Source of the DNA: an uncultured Pelagibacteraceae bacterium
GTDB lineage: Bacteria > Pseudomonadota > Alphaproteobacteria > Pelagibacterales > Pelagibacteraceae
DNA: 64,000 bases
Direction: 5' to 3'
Assembly: GCA_902532525.1 (NCBI GenBank)
Contig: CACAIK010000002.1
Location: 62,001-126,000 of the forward strand
Position numbers and translations under genes: made by a program. Below are positions 52,897 through 61,785 of this stretch, in pieces (position 1 is the first letter of the stretch; each line of letters begins with the position of its first letter). The notes under the pieces were generated by a model. It saw nothing but the letters and a program-made list of their open reading frames with translations, did no database searches and was not told the origin of the DNA.

Positions 52897-53358
52897 TTAA
52901 GACCAGACTTTACCGTCAGGAAGAATAACTCCTTTAGTTATAATAAAACATCCAAAAGGTCGAGCATCTGTAGTGGTTACAATACAATATGCTTTTTTTG
53001 CTTCTTCATAAAAATTTTGTCTTGAAATTGATCCAACTTTCCATTGGGGACCAGAATTATTTTTTACTGCTTCAATAAATTCTTTATGAGTTTCAGTTAG
53101 TTCTTCTGGTTTATCATCTACTTCCATTCTAAGTGCAGGTGAGCCCCCTTGTGATACGGTAAAACTATCTAATGGAAAAACAGATAAAATTGCATTTGCT
53201 GCACTTTTAATATCTACACCATCTAATCGTATTACATTCTTGTTCATAGAGTTTGCAGGAAAATTAGCATCAGCAAGAATAATTTTCTCACCATGACCCA
53301 TAGATCTTAAATGAAAGAGTAAATCAGGGCTTAAAACTGGGTTAATATTTATTAACAT
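52897..53358 (-). CDS. fucU: RbsD/FucU-family sugar mutarotase
   Basis: A 153-aa protein with the FucU start MLININPVLSPDLLFHLRSM, GHGEKIILADANFPANS (catalytic His/Asp region) and a C-terminal GCFIITKGVILPDG. FucU interconverts the alpha and beta anomers of L-fucose and also ribose; RbsD is the shorter ribose pyranase. The extended length favours FucU. It follows the binding-protein terminator and heads the catabolic part of the operon. Confidence 0.85.
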   Translation of the reverse strand: MLININPVLSPDLLFHLRSMGHGEKIILADANFPANSMNKNVIRLDGVDIKSAANAILSVFPLDSFTVSQGGSPALRMEVDDKPEELTETHKEFIEAVKNNSGPQWKVGSISRQNFYEEAKKAYCIVTTTDARPFGCFIITKGVILPDGKVWS

Positions 53359-53376
53359 TAAAAGATTATATTACAT

Positions 53377-53412
53377 AAAAAAAAAGGGTGGAATAAAAAT
53401 TCCACCCTTTTT
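53377..53412 (-). terminator. intrinsic terminator after sugar-binding-protein gene
   Basis: AAAAAGGGTGGAAT (53381-53394) and ATTCCACCCTTTTT (53399-53412) form a 14-bp stem with an AAAA loop. On the minus strand the stem is followed by more Ts, giving a run of about nine. This is the strongest intrinsic terminator in the window, 20 nt after the binding-protein stop. Confidence 0.88.
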
Positions 53413-53431
53413 AAATGTTATATACTAATGA

Positions 53432-54364
53432 TTATTTAAAATCGTTAGCGTTTTCTTTTGTCACTAGTTGTGTTCCAGTATCAATGTTTGGATCAATACT
53501 TCCACCATTAGCTAGCTCAAGTGCATATTTAACACCGTAAGCACCCATGTTATATGAGAACTGAGCAATAGTTGCAGTCATTTCACCTTTTAAGATACTT
53601 GTAGCAGCATCTGGAGTTGCATCAAAACCAACAACAACAACATCATTCATATCTGCATCTTTAAGAGCTTGCATAGCACCTAAGCCCATATTGTCATTTG
53701 AAGCAAAAATTGCTTTGATGTTAGGATTTTTCAAAATAATAGACTCTGTAACTGATCTACCTTTTGCAGTATCCCACTCAGCTGTTTGAGTAGCAACTAT
53801 ATTTAAACCACAATTTTTAAATCCTTTAATTGCACCGTCTCTTCTTAGTAAAGCTGTTGATTGAGACTCTATTCCAGTCAAAATTGCAACATCTGAACCT
53901 TTTGGAGTTTTATCACAAATGAATTTAGCAGCTAATTCTGCTCCATTCATATTGTTAGTTCCAATAAAAGTAACACCTTCATTAATCCCTTTTGTATCTA
54001 CGAATACAACTGGAACACCACTTTTGATAGCGTCATCTACAATTGGAGCAAATGCATTTGGATCTCCTGGTGCAAGAGCTAAAGCATCAACACCTTTAGC
54101 AAGTTGGTCTTCAACTTGGTTAATTTGTGCTTGAACATCACCTTCTTGAGGTGGCGCAACCAAGATTAACTTAACACCTAATTTTTTAGCTTCTTCTTCA
54201 GCACCTTTTGTAACAGAAGCCCAGAAAGGATTTCCAGACCCAGGACCTTTAATACTGAACAAGATTTTTTTACCATGACCATCAGCAAAAGAAGCTGAAA
54301 TCATGCTTATCGATAAAAAAATTGCTGATACTAAAACAGCAATTTTTCTTGATAGTTCTCTCAT
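53432..54364 (-). CDS. sugar ABC transporter substrate-binding protein, ribose type
   Basis: A 310-aa secreted protein of the RbsB/periplasmic-binding type. Signal peptide ends about SASFA before DGHGKK; ILFSIKGPGSGNPFWASVTKG, LILVAPPQEGDVQAQINQVE and IFASNDNMGLGAMQALKD are family hallmarks. Homologues bind ribose, fructose, xylose or inositol. AAAGGGGAAA precedes the ATG. Unusually it lies after ATPase and permease genes, with its own 107-bp upstream gap where a promoter could sit. Ligand undecided; neighbours suggest a hexose, pentose or inositol. Confidence 0.9.
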   Translation of the reverse strand: MRELSRKIAVLVSAIFLSISMISASFADGHGKKILFSIKGPGSGNPFWASVTKGAEEEAKKLGVKLILVAPPQEGDVQAQINQVEDQLAKGVDALALAPGDPNAFAPIVDDAIKSGVPVVFVDTKGINEGVTFIGTNNMNGAELAAKFICDKTPKGSDVAILTGIESQSTALLRRDGAIKGFKNCGLNIVATQTAEWDTAKGRSVTESIILKNPNIKAIFASNDNMGLGAMQALKDADMNDVVVVGFDATPDAATSILKGEMTATIAQFSYNMGAYGVKYALELANGGSIDPNIDTGTQLVTKENANDFK

Positions 54365-54471
54365 AAATTTCCCCTTTAATAATTATTAAAGCTTAATTTA
54401 ATAAAATTTTTAAAAAAAATTCAACTGTTTACAGGGTCTCTTATGATAGCATCTATTCAACTTTGACGTGT

Positions 54472-55485
54472 TTATTTTCTCGTACCGAAATCTCTTCTTA
54501 AAACATCCACGTAAACTGCTAATACAATGATCGAGCCAATCAATACCTGTTGCCAGAATGAGCTTACATCCATCAAATTAAGTCCATTTCTTAAAATTCC
54601 CATAATCATTACTCCGGCAAAAACTCCAAGAACAGTTCCTCTACCACCAAAGAAACTAGCTCCACCAATTATACATGCTGCGATAGCATCCAATTCAGAT
54701 TGTAATCCTGCATTAGGATAACCAGAGTCTGTTCTTCCTGCTAAAATTAATGCTCCAATACCTGATAAAAATCCACAAAGTGAATAAACAATTATTAAAA
54801 TTTTATTAACATTAATTCCTGAAGCTCTTGCTGCGCTTGGGTTGCCACCAATTGCATAAATCCACTTTCCTGTTCGACTATGATTCAAGAAAACCCAAAA
54901 AACAAAATATACAACCGCGATTAAAACTAAACTTACGGGAAGATATTGAGATTTCTCTAATCCTAACCAAGTAAGATCTATTCTACCATGACCTAAGTAC
55001 CTAACTTCATCGGTAAATCCACTTATGGGTGTTCCGCCTGAAATTAAGTTTCCTGTTCCTCTAAAAATATAAAGAGTTCCTAAAGTCATTATAAAAGGAT
55101 GAGGCATTCTTAAAAGTGTTATCCCCAAACCATTTATCAACCCACATAAAAATCCAGCAAATAAAGGAACTAGAACAACTATAAACCAAGGTGCTCCAGC
55201 TTTAGCTACTATTGCTAAAATCATCAATGAAAGCATCATTATTGAGCCAACTGATAGATCTATTCCCGCAGTCACAATCACCATAAAAACACCTAAAGCT
55301 AACATTGATTGCCAAGATATTTGTTTGAATACGTTTGTTACATTTCTCCAAGACAAGAAGACATCTGGTTGCAAAATATGCATTACCAAGATCATGATAA
55401 CTAATAATAGTAAAATCCCATATTTTTCAAAATATGGAATAAGTTTTACATATAAGCTATCTTGTTTTTTTTCCTTATCGTCCAT
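54472..55485 (-). CDS. sugar ABC transporter permease, ribose type
   Basis: The track ORF opens at 55521; the ATG at 55485 (MDDKEKKQDSLYVKLIPYF), 1 bp after the ATPase stop, is preferred (337 aa). About ten hydrophobic helices; MVIVTAGIDLSVGSIMMLS and ALGGNPSAARASGINV-like AIGGNPSAARASGINVNK are RbsC-family hallmarks, as is AIAACIIGGASFFGGRGTV. It forms the channel of the sugar importer. Confidence 0.92.
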   Translation of the reverse strand: MDDKEKKQDSLYVKLIPYFEKYGILLLLVIMILVMHILQPDVFLSWRNVTNVFKQISWQSMLALGVFMVIVTAGIDLSVGSIMMLSLMILAIVAKAGAPWFIVVLVPLFAGFLCGLINGLGITLLRMPHPFIMTLGTLYIFRGTGNLISGGTPISGFTDEVRYLGHGRIDLTWLGLEKSQYLPVSLVLIAVVYFVFWVFLNHSRTGKWIYAIGGNPSAARASGINVNKILIIVYSLCGFLSGIGALILAGRTDSGYPNAGLQSELDAIAACIIGGASFFGGRGTVLGVFAGVMIMGILRNGLNLMDVSSFWQQVLIGSIIVLAVYVDVLRRDFGTRK

Positions 55486-55486
55486 T

Positions 55487-56236
55487 TTATTTTTTTCCCA
55501 TAATCCAACCAATGACTTCATCTCTTGAAGTTTTATCTAATTGAGACTCAGCAAAGTTTGTTCCTTGAAAAAGTGCCATTACTCTGTCGCAAACAGTAAA
55601 AATATCATCCATTCTATGACTTATTACTATAACACCTACGCCAGTACTCTTTAATTTATTAATTAAGTCTAATACTTTTCCAACTTCTTTTATTGCTAAA
55701 GCTGCAGTTGGTTCATCCATTATAACAACTTTAGCATTAAATGCTGTTGACCTAGCTATCGCAACTGCTTGTCTTTGTCCTCCAGATAATTCCTCCACTT
55801 TTTGGTCAGCACTTTTAACATTTATTTTTAGTTTCTCTAAGTGAGCACTAGTCATTTCTTGAATTTTTTTAAAATCTAGAAATTTTAAGAAGCCAATATT
55901 TTTTGTAGGCTCTCTTCCTAAGAATATATTTTCTCCAATGGGTAAATTACCTGCCAATGCAAGATCTTGATAAACCATTTCTAAACCTAAATTTTGAGAG
56001 TCTTTTGGGCTATCTAATATATGTTCTTTGCCCTCGAAAAATAAAGCGCCTGCACTCGGTTTGTACAAACCAGATAAAACTTTCATTAGTGTAGATTTGC
56101 CTGCACCATTATCTCCCACAACACCTAAACATTCACCTTCGTGTACTTTTAAATTTACATTTTCTAGAGCAGTTATTGTTCCAAAATACTTTGTGATACC
56201 TTTAGCCTCTAAGAGCAATTTATTTGTTGAAGTCAT
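55487..56236 (-). CDS. sugar ABC transporter ATP-binding protein, single-domain FrcA type
   Basis: A 249-aa ABC ATPase: Walker A GDNGAGKSTLMKVLSGL, signature LSGGQRQAVAIA and Walker B VVIMDEPTAALAIKE. It has one ATPase domain, whereas RbsA-type subunits have two (about 500 aa); this matches FrcA/other single-domain subunits of fructose/inositol-type importers. It is 22 bp after the upstream dehydrogenase gene and 1 bp before the permease. Confidence 0.9.
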   Translation of the reverse strand: MTSTNKLLLEAKGITKYFGTITALENVNLKVHEGECLGVVGDNGAGKSTLMKVLSGLYKPSAGALFFEGKEHILDSPKDSQNLGLEMVYQDLALAGNLPIGENIFLGREPTKNIGFLKFLDFKKIQEMTSAHLEKLKINVKSADQKVEELSGGQRQAVAIARSTAFNAKVVIMDEPTAALAIKEVGKVLDLINKLKSTGVGVIVISHRMDDIFTVCDRVMALFQGTNFAESQLDKTSRDEVIGWIMGKK

Positions 56237-56258
56237 TTAATTTAAATTAAAAAAAAAA

Positions 56259-57278
56259 TTAATTAATTGCAACAGGTTTTGACCTTAAAAGATGAACAGT
56301 TTTTCTTAGAGCTTTTTTACAAAATCTTGGATTAAGATTTTTTGAAATTAATTTCATATCTTCAAAAACAATATTGCCCATTTCCTTGAATGCCTCGTCT
56401 AAAGCACCCGCTCTATGTGCAGAAAATAAAACATTTTTTAATTTTCTTATTGGGTCATTTTTTTTAACTGGTTCTTCCGGAAAAACATCAAGCGCTGCAT
56501 AAATATCACCTTTTTTAAGCCTATTTTTTAAATCTTCAAAGTTAACAACTGCAGCTCTACTCATTAATATAAAAAGTGAGTTCGATTTCATAAGATTGAG
56601 TAATTTTTTATTAATCAGTCCTTTGTTTTTTGTAGTAATTGCAGCAAGCACATAAATAACTTCGCATTCTTTAAACATTTTTTTTAAAGTAATTGGTTTA
56701 AATCCTTGATTAATAATTTTTTTGTTTGGTATCCAAGGATCATAGATATTTATTTTACTCGAAAATGGTTTCAATAATGGAACCAAAGCTTTCCCTAGGT
56801 CTCCAAATCCCAATAATCCAATTTTTTTGTCTGATAATAATGAAGCCTTAAGATTTCCATCTAATCCATACTTTTCCTTTTTATTAATGAAATCCTGATT
56901 TGCTCCATGAATATTTCTAAGAAGAGAAAGTGTAAATCCAAGAGCAATTTCTGCGACTGGTTTCGAGAAAACGGGTGAAGTTGCAATAACATGAATACCT
57001 TTATCAAAGCAATAATTATAATCCATATTATCTAGAAAGTTACTTTCGACATTTATTACTGCTTTCAACTTTTTTGCTTTCATTAATAAAAATTTAGGAA
57101 GATTAGGCTGTCCAATTATAAATTTCGCTTTATGAATATTATTAATATAAAATTTTTGTTTATTTGTTTTTGGTGCGAAAATAAGATTAAATTTATTTTT
57201 TAACTCATTTAATTTAGGTTTTGAAAAAATAAGCTCCATGGTTCTTGGATATGGATCAACAATTGCAATATCTTTCAT
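56259..57278 (-). CDS. D-isomer-specific 2-hydroxyacid dehydrogenase
   Basis: A 339-aa NAD(P)-dependent dehydrogenase. Rossmann motif IGLLGFGDLGKALVPLL, catalytic Arg in MSRAAVVNFEDLKN, Glu in DVFPEEPVKK and His in FSAHRAGALDEAF. Related enzymes act on glycerate, phosphoglycerate or 2-hydroxyacids. It is 3 bp after the Gfo/Idh gene and 22 bp before the importer genes. Substrate likely a sugar-derived 2-hydroxyacid. Confidence 0.86.
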   Translation of the reverse strand: MKDIAIVDPYPRTMELIFSKPKLNELKNKFNLIFAPKTNKQKFYINNIHKAKFIIGQPNLPKFLLMKAKKLKAVINVESNFLDNMDYNYCFDKGIHVIATSPVFSKPVAEIALGFTLSLLRNIHGANQDFINKKEKYGLDGNLKASLLSDKKIGLLGFGDLGKALVPLLKPFSSKINIYDPWIPNKKIINQGFKPITLKKMFKECEVIYVLAAITTKNKGLINKKLLNLMKSNSLFILMSRAAVVNFEDLKNRLKKGDIYAALDVFPEEPVKKNDPIRKLKNVLFSAHRAGALDEAFKEMGNIVFEDMKLISKNLNPRFCKKALRKTVHLLRSKPVAIN

Positions 57279-57281
57279 GAT

Positions 57282-58436
57282 CTATAAGAGAATTTTTTTT
57301 ACTTCTTCTTCTGTAAATCTTTTTGGCTTTTCACACTTAGTTTTTATTTTTTGAGGTACTCCAGTTGTTGCGGCTTTCATAGTAGACTCAATTATATCTA
57401 AAACATGAAGAGATAGTTCTCCTGAACATCGATGTTTTTTCTTTTTTTCAATTGAATATAACATCTCAGACATTCCAACACTTCTATAGTTAGCATTTGT
57501 TGGTGACTCATTGGATCTACCACTTGCAGATGTAACATTTATTTTTCCTAAATGCATTTTATCAGTTTTATGTTCGCCCCAACGACCACCTTCAGTAACA
57601 GAAATATAAACAGATCCACCAAACATATTTGGATCAGGAACAATAATTGAACCTTTAGTTCCATAAAGTTCCATATGATTTCTTTGATGATTTATCACAT
57701 CAAAGGATAAAGTGACTTGAATAATTGCTTCATTATGAAATTGAATCGTTGCTAAATAAGTTGTTGGTGTTTCAACCTTAAATGTTTTTCCTTTATTTGG
57801 ACCTGCTCTATAATTTCTTCTTTTAAATGCCGTTAATGTTCTTCCTTGCACCTGCTTAGCTGGACCTAATAGATTAACAAGCGTTGTAAAAAAATAAGGA
57901 CCCATATCTATGACTGGTCCTCCCTCTTTTTTATACCAAGACTCTGGTTTTGGATGAAAGTTTTCAACACCAGGAAATGCAAAGATTGCGTTTCCAAGTT
58001 TGATTTGTCCAATTAAATCAGAGTCGATTAATTCCTTTGCTTTTTGTCCACCTCCTCCAAGAAAAGTATCTGGCGCATTACCAATGTATAATTTTTTTTG
58101 TTTTGCCAAAGCCACTAGCTCTTTTCCTTTTTGAAAGTATGTTGCTAATGGTTTTTCTGAATAAACATGCTTTCCTGCGTTTAATACTTTTTTTGACACA
58201 GAATAATGTGATTGAGGAATTGTTAAATTTAAAATTACCTCGATATCTTTATCTTTTAGTATTTCATTAACAGTCATTGATTTGATGTTGTATAATTTTG
58301 CACATTTTTCAGCTGCTTTTTGATTAATATCTGCACAAGCAATAATTTTGAAATTATTAAAATGTTGGTGTCCTCTAAAATATGTTTCTGCGATATGGCC
58401 ACATCCTATGAGACCAACCTTAAAAACTTTATTCAT
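57282..58436 (-). CDS. Gfo/Idh/MocA-family oxidoreductase
   Basis: A 384-aa enzyme with NAD site KVGLIGCGHIAETYFRG, catalytic-lysine motif YSEKPLATYFQKGKELV and a beta-sheet dimer domain (YLATIQFHNEAIIQVTLSF). The family includes myo-inositol 2-dehydrogenase and sugar dehydrogenases. It lies 5 bp downstream of iolD, so an inositol or scyllo-inositol/sugar oxidation is plausible. Longer than IolG (about 335), so IolG is not certain. Confidence 0.85.
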   Translation of the reverse strand: MNKVFKVGLIGCGHIAETYFRGHQHFNNFKIIACADINQKAAEKCAKLYNIKSMTVNEILKDKDIEVILNLTIPQSHYSVSKKVLNAGKHVYSEKPLATYFQKGKELVALAKQKKLYIGNAPDTFLGGGGQKAKELIDSDLIGQIKLGNAIFAFPGVENFHPKPESWYKKEGGPVIDMGPYFFTTLVNLLGPAKQVQGRTLTAFKRRNYRAGPNKGKTFKVETPTTYLATIQFHNEAIIQVTLSFDVINHQRNHMELYGTKGSIIVPDPNMFGGSVYISVTEGGRWGEHKTDKMHLGKINVTSASGRSNESPTNANYRSVGMSEMLYSIEKKKKHRCSGELSLHVLDIIESTMKAATTGVPQKIKTKCEKPKRFTEEEVKKILL

Positions 58437-58441
58437 GAATT

Positions 58442-60286
58442 TTAGACACCTTGTCTTTGCTTAGATTTTCCTTCTTTATGAAGTTTTAATGCCTCTTCAT
58501 TTTCTTTTGTAGATGGCATTTCTAAAGTAGGACTTTCCCAATAAGCTGAACCTTCTAGCCACTCATAAGAATGAGTTTTTATTGAAATTAAGTAAGTCAC
58601 ATCAGATTTTTTAGCTCTTTTAAATGCTTCCTCTAATTCAGAAATAGATGATACCTCCTCAGATTTTGCACCCATACTCTCTGCATGTTTAGCAAAATTA
58701 ACAGGGACTAGATTTGGAGCTTTTGAACTATTAAATAGACAATTAAATTCTTTTCCACCTTTAAATAATTGTAGCCTATTAATAACGGCATGGCCTCCAT
58801 TATCACATAAAACTATTATTAATTTATTATTTGTTATAACTGATGAATAAATATCTGAATTAAAAAGTAAATAAGATCCATCTCCTACAAAAGCTATTAC
58901 TTCTTTATCTGGGTTGGCCATTTTAACTCCTAATGCACCAGAAATTTCATAACTCATACAACTAAAACCCCATTCGGTTTCATGTGTATTTAATTCTTTT
59001 GGCCTCCAAATTTGTACAACTTCTCCAACCAATCCCCCTGCAGCGGTAACAGCAATGTCTGTTGGATCTGAATTACGATATATTGCTCCTACAGCATGTG
59101 CATAACTAGGTAGTTCTTGATTTGTTGGACCGCTTTCTTTATCTACATAATCATTCCAATTTTTTAATTCATCTCTTGATTTTTTATGCCATTCATCAGG
59201 TGCTTTCCAATCTCCCAAGGCATTTGATAGCTCTTGTAAGCTTACTTTTGCATCACCTATTACTGATTGCGCCAAATGCTTACTGGCATCAAATCTAGAG
59301 ACATTAACACTAACAAGTGAAAAGTCTGGGTTCTCAAAATTTGCCCACGAACCAGTTGTGAAATCAGCTAACTTTGTTCCAACAGCAATAGCTAGGTCAG
59401 TTTGTTTTGCTAAATTATTTGCTGCTTTGCCACCAAGACCACCTATGGGACCTAAGAAATGAGAGTGGTCTCTCTTCATTGTAGAGTAGCCCATAACTGT
59501 TTGTGTAACTGGTATATTGTGTTTAATTGCAAAATTACTTAGATCTTCCATTGCATCAGAGTAGAAAACCCCTCCACCTGAAATCAATAAAGGATTTTTA
59601 GATATTTTAATTTGCTCAGCTGCTTGTTTTATTTGAAAATCATCGGGTCTTGGTCGTCTAATATTGTGAACTCTCTCTTTAAAAAATTCTTCAGGATATT
59701 CATATGTTTCACCTTGAACATCTTGTGATAATGATAAGCAAGCAGGTCCACAATCTGCTGGGTCTAACATTGTTTGGATTGCTTGAGGTAATGTTTGTAA
59801 AATTTGTTCTGGTCTTGTAATTCTATCAAAATATTTTGTTACTGGCTTGAAAGCATCATTCTGAGTAATGCCAGGATTATTAAAATGCTCAACTTGTTGA
59901 AGAACTGGGTCAGGCATTCTGTTTGCATATGTGTCTCCAGGTAAAAATAAAATTGGTAATCTGTTGCTCATAGCAACAGCCGAGGCTGTAACCATATTTG
60001 TAGATCCTGGTCCAACTGAACTAGTTGCAACAAAAAATTGTTTTCTTCTTTTAGCTCTAGCATATGCTATTCCAGTCAGAGCCATATTTTGCTCATGATG
60101 CCCTCTATAAGTTGGTAATTTATCTTGATTTTCTTGTAGAGCTTGTCCTAAACAAGCAACATTGCCATGTCCAAAAATACCAAAAGCTCCAGCAAATAAC
60201 TGCTCTTTTTTACCGTCTATTAAAATTTTTTGAGCAATAAGATGTTTTATTATTGCATGTGCACAAGTGAGCTTTATTTTTTTCAT
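58442..60286 (-). CDS. iolD: 3D-(3,5/4)-trihydroxycyclohexane-1,2-dione hydrolase
   Basis: A 614-aa thiamine-diphosphate enzyme. IolD hallmarks are FAGAFGIFGHGNVACLGQAL, YRGHHEQNMALTGIAYA, SVGPGSTNMVTASAVA and PDPVLQQVEHFNNPG; the ThDP/Mg motif is VAFVGDGSYLLFNSD with NNKLIIVLCDNGGHAV. It opens the ring of the dione made from myo-inositol. No iolE, iolC or iolB is visible in the window. It begins the long leftward run and is divergent from the aldehyde dehydrogenase operon (52-bp gap). Confidence 0.92.
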   Translation of the reverse strand: MKKIKLTCAHAIIKHLIAQKILIDGKKEQLFAGAFGIFGHGNVACLGQALQENQDKLPTYRGHHEQNMALTGIAYARAKRRKQFFVATSSVGPGSTNMVTASAVAMSNRLPILFLPGDTYANRMPDPVLQQVEHFNNPGITQNDAFKPVTKYFDRITRPEQILQTLPQAIQTMLDPADCGPACLSLSQDVQGETYEYPEEFFKERVHNIRRPRPDDFQIKQAAEQIKISKNPLLISGGGVFYSDAMEDLSNFAIKHNIPVTQTVMGYSTMKRDHSHFLGPIGGLGGKAANNLAKQTDLAIAVGTKLADFTTGSWANFENPDFSLVSVNVSRFDASKHLAQSVIGDAKVSLQELSNALGDWKAPDEWHKKSRDELKNWNDYVDKESGPTNQELPSYAHAVGAIYRNSDPTDIAVTAAGGLVGEVVQIWRPKELNTHETEWGFSCMSYEISGALGVKMANPDKEVIAFVGDGSYLLFNSDIYSSVITNNKLIIVLCDNGGHAVINRLQLFKGGKEFNCLFNSSKAPNLVPVNFAKHAESMGAKSEEVSSISELEEAFKRAKKSDVTYLISIKTHSYEWLEGSAYWESPTLEMPSTKENEEALKLHKEGKSKQRQGV

Positions 60287-60338
60287 TATTCTATATATAA
60301 ATATTTAACTTTTAACAATTAAACACAATTTAAAAAAT

Positions 60339-61781
60339 ATGTATAGCAATTTTGGTCAATTCATTAATGGTCAGTGGCAACAAGCAGAAAAAAAAGAAAC
60401 TTATAAAGTTATCAATCCAGCAACAGAAGAAGTTTTAGGAGAAGCATCAAAAGCATCGTCTGTTGACGTTCAAAAAGCATTAAAATCAGCAGAGAAAGGA
60501 CTCGAAACTTGGAAAAATACTACTCCATGGCAAAGGTCTTATGTAATAAGAAAAATTGCAGATTTGATGCGTGAAAGAAAAGATGTATTGGCCAAATGGC
60601 TTACACTTGAAGTTGGAAAACCTCTTAAAGAAGCAATTGGAGAAGTTGGTGGTGGAGCAGATATATTTGAATGGAATGCAGAAGAAACTAAAAGAATTTA
60701 TGGTGAAACATTACAAAGTAGATTTCCAGAAACAAGAGTTCATGTTTACTATCAGCCAGTAGGTGTTGTAGCAGCACTTGTGCCATGGAATTTTCCTATA
60801 GTTTTAGCATCTAGAAAAATTTCAACTGCACTGGCTGCTGGTTGTTCAGTTATTTGTAAACCAGATGTGATTACGCCTGGAGCAGTTATGGAACTTGTAA
60901 ATATTTGTAAAGATGCTGGAGTTCCTGATGGAGTAGTCAATTTATTATCTGGAGACCCAGCTGAAATATCAAATGAATTACTTGAATCAGATATAATAAA
61001 AAAAGTTTCTATAACTGGCTCAACACGTGTTGGAAAATTAATACTTAAAAAAGCTGCAGATAAAGTTCAAAGAGTTACAATGGAATTAAGTGGTCATTCT
61101 CCATTTATAGTATTTGACGATGTTGACATGAATAAAGTTGCAGATATGGCAATAACAGCAAAATTTCGTAACAATGGTCAAGTTTGTATATCCCCAAATA
61201 GGTTTTATATTCAAGAAACAAGAAAAGAAGAATTTATAAACGCTTTCGTAGATAGAGCAAAAAAATTAAAAATTGGAAATGGTATGGATGAAGGCACTGA
61301 CTTAGGACCTTTAACAACAGCAAAACGTTTGGAGGAGATTGAAAAATTAGTTGAAACGACAAAGAGTGAAGGCGCAAAAGTTGTTTTAGGTGGGGGTAGA
61401 CCTTCAGGATTTAATAAAGGTTATTATTTTGAACCAACTGTATTTGATGAAGTGCAGGACAATTTTACAATTATGAAAGAAGAACCTTTTGGTCCCTTAG
61501 TGCCCGTTTTAACTTTCAAGGATTTTGACGAAGTAGTAGAGAGAGCAAATAATAATGACCTGGGGCTTTGTAGCTATTTATATACAAACTCAATGGACAA
61601 AGCTAATAGGGCATCAGAGATGATGGAAACCGGTTGTGTAGCAGTAAATACAGCTGCAGTTGCAGTTGCTGAAGCTCCATTCGGTGGAATAAAACAAACC
61701 GGTTATGGTCGTGAAGGTGGATCTATGGCTATAAAAGATTACCTTAATATAAAGTATACCCATATGGGTCTCAAAACCTGA
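60339..61781 (+). CDS. NAD(P)-dependent aldehyde dehydrogenase
   Basis: A 480-aa ALDH-superfamily enzyme. Catalytic Cys in FRNNGQVCISPNRFYIQ, general base Glu in TMELSGHSPFIVF and VVAALVPWNFPIVLASRK are present. Resembles lactaldehyde/succinate-semialdehyde dehydrogenases. Together with the HpaI aldolase next door, whose typical products are pyruvate plus an aldehyde (lactaldehyde, glycolaldehyde or tartronate semialdehyde), it would oxidise the aldehyde. The aldolase starts 4 bp later. Confidence 0.9.
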   Translation: MYSNFGQFINGQWQQAEKKETYKVINPATEEVLGEASKASSVDVQKALKSAEKGLETWKNTTPWQRSYVIRKIADLMRERKDVLAKWLTLEVGKPLKEAIGEVGGGADIFEWNAEETKRIYGETLQSRFPETRVHVYYQPVGVVAALVPWNFPIVLASRKISTALAAGCSVICKPDVITPGAVMELVNICKDAGVPDGVVNLLSGDPAEISNELLESDIIKKVSITGSTRVGKLILKKAADKVQRVTMELSGHSPFIVFDDVDMNKVADMAITAKFRNNGQVCISPNRFYIQETRKEEFINAFVDRAKKLKIGNGMDEGTDLGPLTTAKRLEEIEKLVETTKSEGAKVVLGGGRPSGFNKGYYFEPTVFDEVQDNFTIMKEEPFGPLVPVLTFKDFDEVVERANNNDLGLCSYLYTNSMDKANRASEMMETGCVAVNTAAVAVAEAPFGGIKQTGYGREGGSMAIKDYLNIKYTHMGLKT

Positions 61782-61785
61782 CTTA

